NCBI RefSeq assembly: GCF_002234675.1
Contig: NC_019880.2
Span: 21,319,789 to 21,383,788, forward strand
Length of the DNA: 64,000 bases
Reading direction: 5' to 3'
Origin: Oryzias latipes
Taxonomy: Eukaryota; Chordata; Actinopteri; Beloniformes; Adrianichthyidae
How positions within the stretch are numbered: the first letter of the stretch is position 1; each line of letters opens with the position of its first letter. The notes beneath the pieces were generated by a model. That model was not told where the DNA came from. It worked only from the letters and a program-made list of their open reading frames with translations, and did not search any database. The position numbers and the translations under genes are program-made. Positions 1 through 40,674 of this stretch are shown here, one piece after another.

Positions 1-370
1 CTGGGCACCGGCCTTCGCGCCGGCGTGCACATGAAGCTTCCCAACATGAGCAAGCACGCCAAGTTTGAGGAGGTCCTCAAGCGGCTGAGGCTCCAGAAGC
101 GTGGAACAGGTGGGGAGGCGTTTCCTCAGATCTGCATTCGTGCTCACCTTCAGTGTCAGTCGGCCTAACCTCTGCTCTCCTGTGCTGGCAGGCGGCGTGG
201 ACACCGCCGCCGTTGGTGGCGTGTTCGACATCTCCAACGCCGACCGGCTGGGTTTCTCAGAGGTGGAGCTGGTGCAGATGGTGGTTGATGGGGTCAAGCT
301 GCTGACGGAGATGGAGAAGAGGCTGGAGAAGGGCCAGTCTATAGATGACCTGATCCCCGCCCAGAAGTGA
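1..370 (+). CDS. ckb: Creatine kinase B-type, C-terminal part (last two exons, 5' end outside window)
   Basis: Cytosolic creatine kinase reversibly moves phosphate between creatine and ATP and buffers ATP in brain and other tissues. Two exons are seen: 1-109, reading [17 protein letters not shown] onward, and 192-370, reading [18 protein letters not shown] through to the end IDDLIPAQK and a TGA at 368-370. The intron at 110-191 is only 82 bp, with GTGGGG at the donor and GGCAG at the acceptor; a Gly codon is split across it. The sequence matches the C-terminal guanido kinase domain, including the typical VEL-type helix before the end of the protein. The gene runs convergently towards MARK3, as I recall for the mammalian locus. 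The brain (B) rather than muscle (M) assignment rests on residues and synteny and is likely but not proven; fish often carry two B copies, and I cannot say which this is. Confidence 0.93.
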
Positions 371-489
371 AGCGCTCCTCACCCCCTCACCCCTTCTTCC
401 CCCTGTGGAACGACTCTCCTGGAATGCACTTTCACTTTGGAGCTGTATTTAAGACAAAACCCTTTCTGTAATGTTAAGATCTGAAATGA

Positions 490-495
490 AATAAA
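490..495 (+). other. ckb: Polyadenylation signal of ckb
   Basis: AATAAA lies 120 bp after the ckb stop codon, followed by a T/GT-rich stretch. It is a plausible 3' end signal for the creatine kinase transcript. Confidence 0.75.
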
Positions 496-1029
496 TGTTC
501 TGGTTGAAGTTGCAGTTTCTGTGTTCTGCCATGTTCAACCTCCTCCTTGGAGCTGCATCTCTGACCTTTGACCTCTGACAGGTGTGGTGATCTATAGAAG
601 CTTCCTCTCTGCAAGTTCCACTTAACCGTCAGAAGCAGGACTCTCTGAGAGTTCGGTCTTTATGCGGCTGCCGGCTTTAAAAGCAGTAGTTCTAACTTCC
701 TCATGGGACTAGAGTCTAATTATGGGACTTCTGTGCAATTTGTGCTGCATTCAAGGACCCAACATGAGGCAGGAAATGTCTGCGCACTGAGTTTCTGCAT
801 ATGTGAAATGCCTGTCTGCTCCAGATTAAAGCTGAGAACATGAGTCACGCATCACAAGCTCAGAATGTTCGTTCAGCCCCAAACCATCTAAAAGTGACTT
901 AAACTGCTGCAGTGGTTAGCACTCACCTCATCCCTTGGTTCAAATCCCAGCTGGGTCCTTTCAGAGTTTGCACTTTCTCATGAATGTGGAGTTTTCCCCA
1001 TCAGGTTGATTCTCAACAGTCTGAGATGT

Positions 1030-2240
1030 GTGCATGCTTGTCTTTGTAGGGCAGCGGTAGGGCGGTCAACCTGATCAGAAGATTGCAGGTTTGATTCCTG
1101 ATGCCTGCCCATGTGTTAAAGCAGCGGGCCGGTACCGGTCATTTGGGACCAGGCCGCATAGAAAAAATAAAATGCATTACTTCCGTTTTGTTTCGGAATC
1201 TGAAAGATCTTGTTTTGAAAGTTCCAGATTCTGTTACATCAGTCTGTCACTCTTGACGCAGGCCAAGGCGCTCTTCTCGGTCACGTGATAGGATACCGCT
1301 AAAATAAAACCCTAGAGCTAAAAAAATGAATGAAAAACAAACGTCTTTGGAAAGTTTCTTTGCCAAGTGGAAAAGGCCCAGCAAGAAGACAGAAGAGCCT
1401 TCCACTTCCAAAAAAAAAAAAAGCTATATTTAATACAGTATCAGGAGTCCTACTTAAAATACGGATTTATCCAAATGGGAGATTCCCACGCACCATATTC
1501 AGCATTGTGGTTAGTCGGATTTTCCATGCACTTATTCTGAAGGCATGTTTAAACGTTATCATAGCGACCAGAGAGGACGTTGCTCATGTCATAATTCGTG
1601 TTTGTTTAGAAAATACTACGTTTTTCATGCAAGTCATTATTTTGTTGTACTGTAGTGTCACGTGCACGTTTGGTCTGCTGTCGCAGTTCCTCAGGCTGCA
1701 GCCAGGGGTTACTCTCTGAGCTGGCAGCACAAGGAATTATAGGAAATAATCTTGCTTTGGTCAAGATAGGGTTGAGCATGGATGTTTTCTTTTTGCCTAT
1801 GGGTCCTTTCATCTGGCAGTTCTGTTGTTTCACCCTTAGTTATTTCTTCCTGTTGTGTTTACTTTTTAGCACCATGAGTGTGGGAAGGGGAGAGGATGTT
1901 GACACCTGTGTGATGTACAATGTTAGTGTGTTAAAGCAAAAGTGCAGAGTACATCTTATCACCTGTCTCTGCCTTTATTGCAGCGTTGCTGCAGCGTGTG
2001 TCCACCACATATAACATGCCGGTCCGTGAGAATTTTGAGAGACATCAAACTGGTCCGTAGCGCAATAAAAGTTGGGGACCGCTGTGTTAAAGTATCTTTG
2101 GGCAAGACACTGAACCCCACTTTGCCTCTGGAAGGTCAGCGCCAGTGTTCTGCAGCGGAGCTGCCACCAGCGTGTGAATGGGTCTGTAAAGCGCTTTGGG
2201 CCTTTGAGGAAGGTAGAAAAGAGCTGTACAGGTAAACGCC
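1030..2240 (+). repeat. tRNA-derived SINE split by a hAT insertion
   Basis: The left part (about 1030-1121) has tRNA-like sequence with a B-box-like GGTTTGATTCC at about 1088-1098. The right part (2085-2240) holds the usual SINE body: GGGCAAGACACTGAACCCC, then a stretch ending near AAAGCGCTTTGGGCC. The two halves are separated by the element at 1122-2084. A second, uninterrupted copy of the family lies at about 22165-22325. Confidence 0.7.
1122..2084. mobile_element. Degenerate hAT DNA transposon inside the SINE, with an exact 8-bp target duplication
   Basis: The element starts CAGCGGGCC and ends GGACCGCTG, so its termini are imperfect inverted repeats. It is flanked by TGTTAAAG on both sides (1114-1121 and 2085-2092), the 8-bp duplication expected of hAT elements. 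Near the left end a plus-strand start at 1326 reads MNEKQTSLESFFAKWKRPSK and, after a frameshift in an A run at about 1411-1423, continues in another frame as YLKYGFIQMGDSHAPYSALW. This looks like the N-terminus of a ZBED/SCAND3-type hAT transposase. The catalytic core is missing, so the copy is internally deleted and inactive. Confidence 0.8.
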
Positions 2241-2507
2241 ATTTATCATGTGTGTCCACAATGGACTGAACCCATCCAGGGTGAACCCCACCTTCACCCG
2301 ACCGTGGCTGGGTGGGCACCAGTGACCCCGTGACCCTGAACAGGACTGACCAGCATTTCAGTGCTAACAGCTGTAGACTGGTTCCTGTTCCCACTGCAGA
2401 CATCTGCAGACAGCTGAACATCTGAATCCACCTGCAGACATGGACCGGGCGGTTCCGACCCGGTCCTGGGACGAACGAGCAGACGACGGCTGCAACTTGA
2501 AAGACAC

Positions 2508-2513
2508 TTTAAT
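2508..2513 (-). other. mark3: Possible MARK3 polyadenylation signal (ATTAAA)
   Basis: The minus strand reads ATTAAA here, about 445 bp after the MARK3 stop. No minus-strand AATAAA was seen between this point and the stop codon, so it is the best visible candidate, but transcript data are needed to fix the 3' end. Confidence 0.35.
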
Positions 2514-2901
2514 TGAGACAAGAGTGACCCCTAAATGTGGGCGTTTACATGGACTCCATCTCTACTTTTTGACAAAATACAAAAGAAAAAAATAAACGCT
2601 GTGATTTCTTGAAACATTATGTACAGAAAAAAAACAACAACGCTACATCAACTTCCTCTTTTTGTCCAGAAGCCAGAAAATAAATAAGCAGAAATGTGTT
2701 TGTCCATATTCACAGCAAATCCTCTTCAGCTTGTTAATGTTGACCCGGCGTGGTCAAAACAGACGCATTAGTAGGCAAGTCAGTAATTATTGCCAGAAGC
2801 CTTTATCTATACATTATAATATTCAGTATGTGGTATTCTCTTTAAAAAAGGAGACATTTGGAAACTGCTACTTGGATGATTGTACAGCTTAAATACCTCT
2901 T

Positions 2902-2902
2902 G

Positions 2903-2936
<34 letters not shown>

Positions 2937-2937
2937 G
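2902..2937. repeat. (TA)n microsatellite in the MARK3 3' UTR
   Basis: A nearly pure TA dinucleotide run lies just after the MARK3 stop codon on the minus strand, so it would be transcribed in the 3' UTR. Confidence 0.9.
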
Positions 2938-2957
2938 TAACCTTTCATGCCGCTCAC

Positions 2958-32092
<29,135 letters not shown>

Positions 32093-33344
32093 CTTCTCGG
32101 CCGTCTTCCTTCAAAACTCTTGTTTTCCGATGTCCAAACGCCAGCCCGACCTCCCAAAACCAACAGACCCTAATTCGCTCTGCAGCTCTCTCCGGAAAAC
32201 GGTCTCGGCATGGATCGTGACGACTCTCGCAGACCGGACGTGTTTGTGCCGAGCACCTGAGCTCTCAGGAAGAGCAAAGAAAAAAAAAAAAGAAGAAACT
32301 ACGGAGCGGTACGGTCTGCTTTTCAGTGGTTACATGTCACTGCAGGCCGGTGAGGTCCGATCCACACATCCCGACAGGAAAAGCGGTGTCCATGAGAGTC
32401 AGTGAGGCTAACTAAACTAACGCGAAGGCGCTGTGTGACTGTGTCGGTCGGTACAAAAATAGCCGAACCTTCCCTTTTCCCGCAAACCGAGTTCGGATTA
32501 AACAGAACCGATATAGGGTCACTGGTAGGAGTTTGGCAGAGAGAAGGTAAATCCCCGGAAGGCTGAAACACCCGCAGTCTGTTCTGTTTCTCCCATCTCC
32601 TGCGGACTAAAGTGAAGCAGTTCGGACTGTTTTAGGTGGGACCAAAATGGCTACTGAGCGGCTGGGCTGGATTAGGATGCGTTCACGGACCCATTGCACC
32701 GTCAGACATAACTAAACCGTGAATCTCCGAAGGGTTAAAAAACACCAATTCAGCACGATTTCCCACTACAAGTGGCATTTTTCTGTGAAAATACGGAATA
32801 CATATAATCAGCACACAAAGTAAAATATATGCATTTTAACTGTTGTCAGTGGTGTATTTGTTTTTTCGCCCTTCAAAATAATCATTAATTTAATTAGAAA
32901 AACGTTGCAGTTGAACTAATTTGATGAGAAAAATGGTTTACAAAAATGTGAAAACGTTTTTTAACTTGAATGCAATCTCTGCGCTCCTGACGGTACTTGA
33001 AGGCACCACGTCCATGTTTTACTGAGCGGGCAGAGAAAACTTACTGACCTCGGTCCCACTGGACCGGTGAGCCCGACCAGAACCTCGGCGGGCCGAGAGG
33101 AAACTGCCTCGTGACTCACTTCAAAAGGGGTGTGGATGACGCACACGAAGGTAAAGCCCGCGTGAAAACACCAGCTTCCTGTCCCTAGCATCTGACAATC
33201 CCAAGGCGTTTCTCTATGCGAACCCAGAGTCTAGGTTGATCCAAAACTGAGCGTTTCAGAACCGATGTTCTGTTTTCCCTGCATTAACTAATACATACAG
33301 CACCGTTTACATCAAGTCATCCTTTAGAAAAGACAACAGTGTGG
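32093..33344. other. MARK3 5' region and gap to EIF5
   Basis: This stretch of about 1.25 kb lies between the MARK3 start codon and the EIF5 3' end. The first several hundred bases after 32092 are comparatively CpG-rich and must hold the MARK3 5' UTR and promoter. No TATA box could be placed with confidence, and I see no further gene. Confidence 0.5.
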
Positions 33345-33360
33345 TGGATAGCAAAACATT

Positions 33361-33366
33361 TTTATT
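33361..33366 (-). other. eif5: Polyadenylation signal of EIF5
   Basis: The minus strand reads AATAAA here, about 290 bp after the EIF5 stop codon. It is the first clear signal after the stop and likely defines a short 3' UTR. Confidence 0.7.
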
Positions 33367-33652
33367 GACTGGAAAAATACAACAAGCACCTCCCTTTCCC
33401 CAAAACAAAGGAGAAAACAAAGATGCAAATCAAAATGATCCCCATAACACTTGTGATTAACCCCCGAGCAATTTCATTTAGTCAACTGAGTACATGTCAG
33501 GATTACAGTTACTGTGCAGCAGGAAAAGCGCTACAGAAATCATGCCACAAAGCAGAAGGGAGTCTGGGAAATGTAGTAAAGGAGCAAAAGGCAAACTATT
33601 CCATACGTCATACAGAGCGTTATGAGTCACAGCATCAGCATACACATCCGTC

Positions 33653-36600
33653 TTAGATTGCATCGATGTCAATGTCATCCTCCTCCTTCTCGGGTGTTTC
33701 TGGTTTGACCGTCTCCACCTTCAGCTCACGAGCGGAGGACGAATACACCACCTGAAGACGCAAAACAGCAGATTTAAGGAACGTCACCTTTACTACGATG
33801 GACGCCCACCGACGTCTCCACCTGAGGAGACCAAGTGTTAACCCTCCAACAGGTAAACAAGTACCTTTAGGTTCACAAGACCGAAATGCTGAACTAAATC
33901 GCAAGAAGTTACCCCGGTCTGGACCCCAGACCCCAGACTGCCATCACACTAAGTTCAGCCTTGAGCTCTAAAGAGATGTTGCATTTCCGATCTTGAAGAC
34001 CCTCTCTGATGAAAATAGTGATTTGGGTGTTTTTAATGCAGTCTTTTTCTCACGATAGAGGACATAATAAAGAAAAAGAACATTCTACTAACTGCATTTC
34101 TGAGTATTTCATGATCCAAATAGATGTGAATATGGAGCCAGCGCTCTAAAGTGCAACTGGATTTTTCAATGGTCCGTCTTAAAAATCCATGGTCGTACCG
34201 GTGCGCCCAAAAAAAAATAAAAATAAATAAATAATAATCTCTGCAACTCTGACAGTCTTATTCCTGTTTGTGTGCAGCAGTAACCCACCTCAAATATGAC
34301 TGTTTTTGTTTATGGGAACATTCGAGTACATCCGAGTCGGTCAGTTTGGGTCCGTGTGCAGCACCCAATAGATGTGAGTGGGTCTTTAAACAGCTACTTT
34401 CCATGTAATTTATTATTCTTGTAGAGTTTGGTTTAAATAAAGGATTTCAGGAGAAGCCTGAAGGCTGATAGTGACAGCGAGGAAAAAGGACAGTGATCCT
34501 GTCTTTGTTTTCCTGGTCTGAGCTGGAATCTGGATCAGAACTGGACGGCTGGATACATCTGATGTTAATGCTCAACTCTTTGATATTGAAACGACCGACT
34601 CCTGAGCTAAAACTCAGCTTTCTTAAAACTGCATTCATTTCATGCACGTTTTCAACTCCACCCATTGGCATCGTCTGCTTTTAAACTGTACCTCCACATT
34701 TTCGTCATCTTCCTCCTCCTCTTCTTCGCTCCCCTCGCTCTCCTCTTCTGCCTCCTTCAACCATTTCACAAAAGGAGCGGCCTTGGCGTGAATTTCTTTG
34801 GCAAGTTCCTTGGAGACATATTTCTTGGAAACCTGGTGCAAGAGATTAGTAAAATTAACTAAAATCTGCAAACATTGTTCCCTTCATTAAAGTCTTTGAA
34901 CCAAACATGAAGTTATAGTAAGACACCCACCCAAGATGGGAAGAAATGAAAGAAAAAGCCAATTTAATCTAGAAAAATTTTTGGTTTGGGTAAAAGACTA
35001 TCATAGTTAATTATTTACAGTTTTATTTACAATAATAAAAGCATTCATTCATTCATTCTGTGGATGAAGAGCTCCGACCTTCTCTGCCCAGGACAGGATG
35101 ACGTCCTCTTCCAGCAGGTCAGCGTCGTACAGGTCTTTCAGGATGACGGCAACACGTGGGAGCAGCTGGACCTGATGCAGCTTCACCACACACTCAAAGC
35201 CCCCCATCAGGTACTTCTGGGCTTTTTTGTTGTTATGGCAGAACTGGGGAAAGATTGATCAAACCGTGAGAGAGGAGAGGGGCAAAGAGTCTGTACCAAC
35301 ATCTTAAAGCTAGCATGATCAGCCTGAAGTAGTCAGATTCCACCATCCGTACTGGACGTCTGTAGAGGGCTGCTCAGAGACTCACTCTTAGGAAGTGGCG
35401 TTTGTACTTCTTGATCTGGTCGCGGATGTTTTCGTCAAACAACAGCTCACTGAGGATGAGGGGGCCCATGGCCTTCACATCCAGACGCTCCGCTTCAGCC
35501 AAGATCTCCTTGTCGGCCGCGTCGATGGTTCCACTCTCCTTCTTTTGCTAAAGGAAGATATCACAGTTTTCTACATTACTGCTCTATTTGAAGTTTTCTA
35601 TCAAACATTTTCAGCTCCTTCAACCTGTCAGAGAGCTGCAGATCAGACTGGAATGTCTGCACTGAGATACCCTCCCCTCCAGTACCGGGTTATCACGATT
35701 ACACATGTGAAGGAGGATTTAGATCCTATTGATTTAAAATAGGATTTTACTCCAACTAACAGTCCGAACAGACTCACTTTCACAAAGCTGTAGAACAGGT
35801 TGACCCTCTCCTCCAAGGGTTTCTCCAGGTCGTCGCTCAGTGTCAGGTTCTTGGCGTGGTCGCTGATCTCCTCCATACGACGCCTCTGTGCCTCCTCTGT
35901 AGTCTCCTCTGCCCAGTCTTCGTCGTCGTCATCCCGATCCTCAACGACCGAAGGACAAATCAGAACAGGAAATGGGATTTGAGGGGCGGAAAAAGCTCTC
36001 AGGAAAACTGTAACCTTTACATTTCAAAACCAAGAGTCCGACGCAACATGACAAGCAGTGACTGCGAGCATCACGAAGGATGCATGAGACGGGGAGGTTG
36101 ACAACCGTTAAACAACCGGAGGGTCAGGGAGGAGAAAACCTTCCTGACTCCTTAATGAGGTTCTAGCTGGACTGAAGGACGTTCGCTCCACAGAGACAAA
36201 GAACGTGTGAAACGCTGAGGAACACTCCTCACTTTACGAGAAATGTTCACAGATGGATCAGGAATCACCTCAAAACCACAGAAGTAGGAATAAACCATGC
36301 AAAGAACACAGAAATGATACAGAACACGAACCGTGTGATTACTGTGCTGTTTATCTGCAATTCAATAGGGATTTGTGCGTCAATTACATAACTAGAACGT
36401 TATACGTGCACCATATCCGTGATATAAAACTTATATGTCGGACCATGAAAAGTCTGTTAGACATATGTGGAATGGTCGTGGAAAGACACTCAATCACACA
36501 CACAATTGTTTAAAATGTGTGTCATAATTGTGTATAAACTATGTTAAATATGCGGAAACTGTAATTCTCAACCGATCAAAGGTTTAAAAAAAACTCAAAA

Positions 36601-38222
36601 CCAAATTCATGTGAAGAACCGTCGACCCAAACCCTCGACGGACATCTGTGCACACCGACAAACGCAAGAAACTCTTATGAATAACGTACATCGCACATGT
36701 ATCGTGAAACACAGACATTACATACATTTTAAATGTATGTAATGTCTGTGTGACACGGTGTTCTGGGTTCTTGGGAGTTTGCATAACTGTTCCAGCCCGG
36801 TTGGAAGGAGGTCAGACTTGTTCCCAGTGGGTTCTGAATAGAGTCGATGTCTAAAATCCCAGGCCTGAATCTACAGCCCGTATGAAGTCAAGTGATCCAA
36901 CCTTCTTTCCCAACAAGAAACCCAGTCATTTTCTAGCAGCATCATCTGGAATGGTTTTCTTTTAGGATTGAGATGCTGTAGTAAAGGCGGCGTTTCCCTG
37001 CTGGCTTCATGTAAAATATCCCAGCTTCAGTCTGAAGCAGCATACACACCACAGCTTCAGGAGCATTAAAGCTGTCCTGGGTTCCCGCCTCGCCACTGCC
37101 GGAGCCGTTCTCCTTGTCCTTTTTGCGGTTCTTCTTCTCCTTCTCTTTCTTAGCAGATGCAGATCCACTGTCGGTGCTCTCTGTCATTTGAAAAAGAGTC
37201 ATTACAGACAATCTGGATTTTTGTTTTTGTGTTAAGGACATTTCCTCTGAATGCTTTAGTCAGTCACGGACTTCCCCTTTGGGGAAAAGTCTCACCTGGT
37301 GGATTTTTGAGGATGAAGGTGCAGAGTTTGTGTCGAGTGTCTAGCATGCCGCGGTACCCACAGGCCTTACAGGAAGTGCCGATGGTTTGCTTCTTGGGAT
37401 TGACATGCTGTTAAAATAAAAAGACAAACTCAAAATTAATCCTGAAAAGACGAACCTTCACAGCTGATACTAGTTAACTAAATATTTCAGGACTATTTTC
37501 TGAGAGTTTCACACTAAGCTGTTAGTTTGATTTCTGAAAAACTAATGGATACTTTGCTATAGAAGGTTAAAAAAGAACCATCAGACATATTTTCTGGTGA
37601 ACAGTGCATCAACTGAACTCCTTTTCGCCTCAGTTCTTCTGAAACTTGCAGAAGCAGTAAAGCCTTACCAGGTCGGTTTCAGGGTTGTCACACTCGGCAC
37701 ACAGCACAAATTTTTTGATGAACCCATCAAGCATATCCTGCAGCTTGTTCGCCTCGTGGGATCCATTGACGATGTAACGATCATTTTTGGTATCAAACTG
37801 GGTTTGAGCACCAAGTTCACAACCAAAAAACTTGGTTGGGTCTGCGGAGAACAGCAGAATTGACAAAAGGAAACAGGAAATCTGGCAGGAGTGCAGAAAA
37901 GGTGTGACTTACATGTTGGAGGCCTGTTGAGAGCCTTTGCAACATCAACCATGTTGACAATGACCGTCTTGATTCCATTTCCTTTGCCTTCAACCTGAAA
38001 AATGAATGAAATTTTGTCCTTTATTACTCATAAATTTCAACATTGAAACAATCCTGTCTTAATTCTACTAGCTAAAGTCTGGTCATATCTCAGAGTTGAG
38101 AATTAGAAAAAACCTGACAGAATCTTGAACAACGGCCGGGATCGGGTTACCTTGGCAATCAGACGGGGCATCTTGTACCGATAGAACTGGTCTGACACGC
38201 TGCGGTTGACGTTGACAGACAT
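33653..38222 (-). CDS. eif5: Eukaryotic translation initiation factor 5 (eIF5), complete
   Basis: eIF5 is the GTPase-activating protein for eIF2 and bridges eIF2 beta, eIF3 and eIF1 in start-codon selection. Coding exons in transcript order (plus-strand coordinates): 38151-38222, 37913-37994, 37669-37841, 37296-37407, 37050-37180, 35778-35939, 35386-35547, 35079-35243, 34692-34832, 33653-33751. The sum is 1299 nt, or 432 aa, all in phase. The start [20 protein letters not shown] holds the catalytic arginine finger Arg15. A C2-C2 zinc ribbon has Cys99, Cys102, Cys122 and Cys125. A lysine-rich linker ([16 protein letters not shown]) follows, then the HEAT-type W2 domain with [18 protein letters not shown]. 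The C-terminal acidic/aromatic boxes read [20 protein letters not shown] and [10 protein letters not shown]. All expected parts are intact. The leader has uORFs suggesting autoregulation. The donor of exon 5 could lie 3 nt earlier. Confidence 0.96.
33995..34680. mobile_element. MITE, family 3, fragmented copy in the last EIF5 intron
   Basis: GAAGACCCTCTCTGATGAAA at the left, GTGGGTCTTTAAA at about 34378, and the family marker CCTGGTCTGAGCTGGAATCT at about 34512 show a rearranged copy of the family at 30083-30530. It fills most of the intron between the exons at 33653 and 34692. Confidence 0.6.
36370..36780 (-). repeat. Interspersed repeat, family 4, copy 1, in an EIF5 intron
   Basis: On the minus strand this stretch shares blocks with 48680-49085, such as GTGCACAGATGTCCGT and CAACAGACTTTT-type sequence near TATGTCTAACAGAC. 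It contains the long hairpin at 36709-36751 and no coding potential. Confidence 0.65.
36709..36751. repeat. Perfect 43-bp inverted repeat (21-bp arms, 1-nt centre)
   Basis: The left arm at 36709-36729 and the right arm at 36731-36751 are exact reverse complements around a single T at 36730. In RNA it would form a long hairpin within the EIF5 pre-mRNA. Confidence 0.9.
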
Positions 38223-39210
38223 TTTGGCTGAATGTTAGTACTATCAGTAAGGTAAAAGGATCTTGGTTGGGGATTTTTTGGGATCTTCTGTCTGGAAAAA
38301 AGGGGATGACATAAACAACTGCAAGAGCGCTCGGTCTCTGACATGAAAAATGTTGTGCCGCTGTGGCTGCAAGCTCCTTGCTTGAAGGCTAGACTTCCTC
38401 CACACAGGTTCCAACTGCTGCGCAACAGCTCTGAAAGGAGAGAGGGACAAACATCCGTTTTTAATAAAGCCCGCAGCACAAAGCAGCTTCCACCAACCTG
38501 CATGGACTATGAATTTAGAATCAGAACAAGAACTGGAGTTTTTCAGAGGGCCTTCTCAAAAACATGCCATGAACTCATGTAGAAAGAAACGTTCACAGGT
38601 TTTTGAGGCAACCAATGGGAGAACTTTAGGTTAGACCGAGTTAAACCCGTGATAGCTTCGGCCTAACTGGATAACCCGCCACAGAATGGAATGATTTAGC
38701 CCCCCTTTGTGTCCGCATGCACACAAAAGTTGTTTTGTTGCAGTCTTTTGTCCTTTTCCTGGGGCCTCTGGCTTTGCTCATGTAAGGCCTGCTCTTTGAG
38801 AGGAGGTCAAAGCCATGAGGCCTCGCTGTTCCCCTCCTGATGGTGACTGCCGCAGCTCCGCCGACAGCCATATTTCCAACTAAACCCACAAACAACGCAG
38901 TGCCTCCCAAACAGAGCCGCTCGGACCTGTAGGCGAACACTTTCTGGCAGGCTGACACTGTTTACCAGACATGCTAACTAGCTTAGCAGCCAGCTTTGCG
39001 CAGAGTGCGTCATCCAGCGGACCACTGCACACGAGTGACGAGGCTGGGAGACGCCATTTTGATCCAGCGGCACAGAAAATGTAGCCTAGTGCTTAATAAT
39101 TAAAAACACAAGAACGGTAGATTTTTAAGATGGAGCTCACAGTCGGTCCGATAAGAAGCAAGGGGGGAAAAATGAGGTCGTGACTTACCGTTTTCGCAAA
39201 ACAAAGACAT
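38151..39210 (-). promoter_or_regulatory. eif5: EIF5 leader A: overlapping upstream ORF with poor start context
   Basis: A leader exon ends at 39189 with a consensus GTAAGT donor (39183-39188). Spliced to the acceptor before 38291, its ATG at 39208-39210 opens a 55-codon frame. That frame passes over the EIF5 start at 38222 in another frame and ends at TGA 37990-37992, at the start of coding exon 2. The start context is weak (T at -3, T at +4). An overlapping, poor-context uORF is what vertebrate eIF5 autoregulation needs: excess eIF5 would raise uORF use and lower its own synthesis. Confidence 0.65.
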
Positions 39211-39718
39211 AAACACAACGCTGCTCGTCCTATTGCCGCAGTGAACGGTGGTCGATAGCTTGTGGTGTATTGACTGAAGCAGGCTCCGTTGATGGTATTA
39301 TGCCTGTAAAGATGCCCCCGTTGACCACTGGAAGCGTCAGGACACAGCGGGTCTCGGAGACACAGACAGGCGGCTTTTTCTGGAACGCCCTAGCGGAGCG
39401 AGAACCTGCGGGAGGAAGCATCAGCAGGTGTGACAGGCGTCATGGTTGCCAGGTCAGCCGTCACGTATACAGGTGACACACAGATAGATCCTTCGAAATC
39501 AAGTCCAGAACGACATCTACGGTAAATAAAGACCATTTCAGGCGCTGCTACCGTTTCAACGGCCAACCTGAACCCACGCGTGTTCGGTTAACCAACACCG
39601 TGGAAGTATTTTTGTAGATGTTCAAAACTTAAGGCTGAGAACTACCAAAAAATACTTTTAATATCAAGTAAAATAACAGCTACTACAAAGACTTGACGGA
39701 ATAATCAAGGTAATGCAC

Positions 39719-39736
39719 TAAAGTGACGTCACTTTA
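39719..39736. promoter_or_regulatory. 18-bp perfect palindrome with a CRE core
   Basis: TAAAGTGACGTCACTTTA is its own reverse complement and carries TGACGTCA at 39724-39731, the full CREB/ATF site. It lies in the EIF5 leader region between the two apparent leader exons. Confidence 0.55.
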
Positions 39737-39910
39737 ACTAGCACCGTTAGCTAGCTTAAAAAAACACTCGACGGTGTTAACGAAAATCGTCCGATTGATC
39801 GTTCAAATCGGTTTTCAAACGACATCTTCGCCTGTAGAAATACGTTTACACAAGAGAAATCCACTCTAACACAAGCCCGTGAAAATGTTGAGAAGTCATT
39901 TAAGACATAC

Positions 39911-39987
39911 CTCTCGAATGTTCTGAGAAATGAAGCTACGCGCGACGCATTTACTGACCGCTGTGGAGTTAGCAGGCACAGCGACAT
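39911..39987 (-). promoter_or_regulatory. eif5: EIF5 leader B: alternative first exon with a second overlapping uORF
   Basis: The minus strand has a donor GAGAG|GTATGT at 39910/39911. The ATG at 39985-39987 (C at -3, T at +4, weak) spliced to 38291 gives a frame of exactly 70 codons including the stop at 38159-38161. It overlaps the first 64 nt of the EIF5 coding region in another frame. An ETS-like ACTTCCGG (39993-40000) just upstream suggests a TATA-less housekeeping promoter nearby. Confidence 0.55.
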
Positions 39988-40674
39988 CTGCAACTTCCGG
40001 CTGTAGTTTTCCCTATGAAATAAAAGCCCGAAGTCACTCTATTAATCATAAAATCAGGCCACATATTTGATTACCAATGGTAATGGTATTATTATTGTTG
40101 TTGCTGTCGTTGTTAGTTTTGTAGTCTGTGAATAGAAAAATTAAGTAGGGTAACAATTTACATTTACTTCAGCAATTATTTTTTAAGGAATTTTAAATCA
40201 AGTTTCACTGTAACAGGGTTTATACTTGAAAAAGGAAATAAACCCAGCATTCTCAGTCAAGCAAACTAGGCATTTCCCCTTTTTTTCTGTTTACAATTAT
40301 GATGAAATAAGCATGAAGAAGCCTGTAATAAATGTCAGCATGTTGGACTGTGGACACTTTAACACAGGCAAAGCTGCAGTTTGTGAGGCAGAATTGATCT
40401 GCATTAGCATAAAACTGTTCCAAATGTTTCAACCGAAAAAAAATGGGAATTTTGGTTTTGAGTTTTATTCAAAAAAAGCAAAGCTTTAAGTACTTGATAT
40501 TGGTCAGCGTGTATTGAATGTTAATCTTACACATTCTAACATTTTCGGATGCTTAACCCACGTTTTTTTTTTTTCAAATCTAACGCCTGTGCTGGAGTTG
40601 CCATCTGTATGTTTTATTTTGAAAGGGTTACGGAACTTAAAAGTGCCACTTGATAGGATCTTGCGCCCATAATC

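Noticed and set aside
1040-1110. tRNA-like sequence
   Set aside because: It belongs to a SINE; no full cloverleaf or intact A box.
1330-1719. A 129-codon frame near the ckb end
   Set aside because: Only part of a frameshifted hAT transposase remnant; not a host gene.
2581-2600. AATAAA on the plus strand after the ckb gene
   Set aside because: Too far from ckb, which already has a good signal at 490; on the wrong strand for MARK3.
33752-38150. A snoRNA in an EIF5 intron (SNORA28 is hosted there in mammals, as I recall)
   Set aside because: I could not find a convincing H/ACA hairpin pair with ANANNA and ACA boxes by eye; a covariance-model search would decide.
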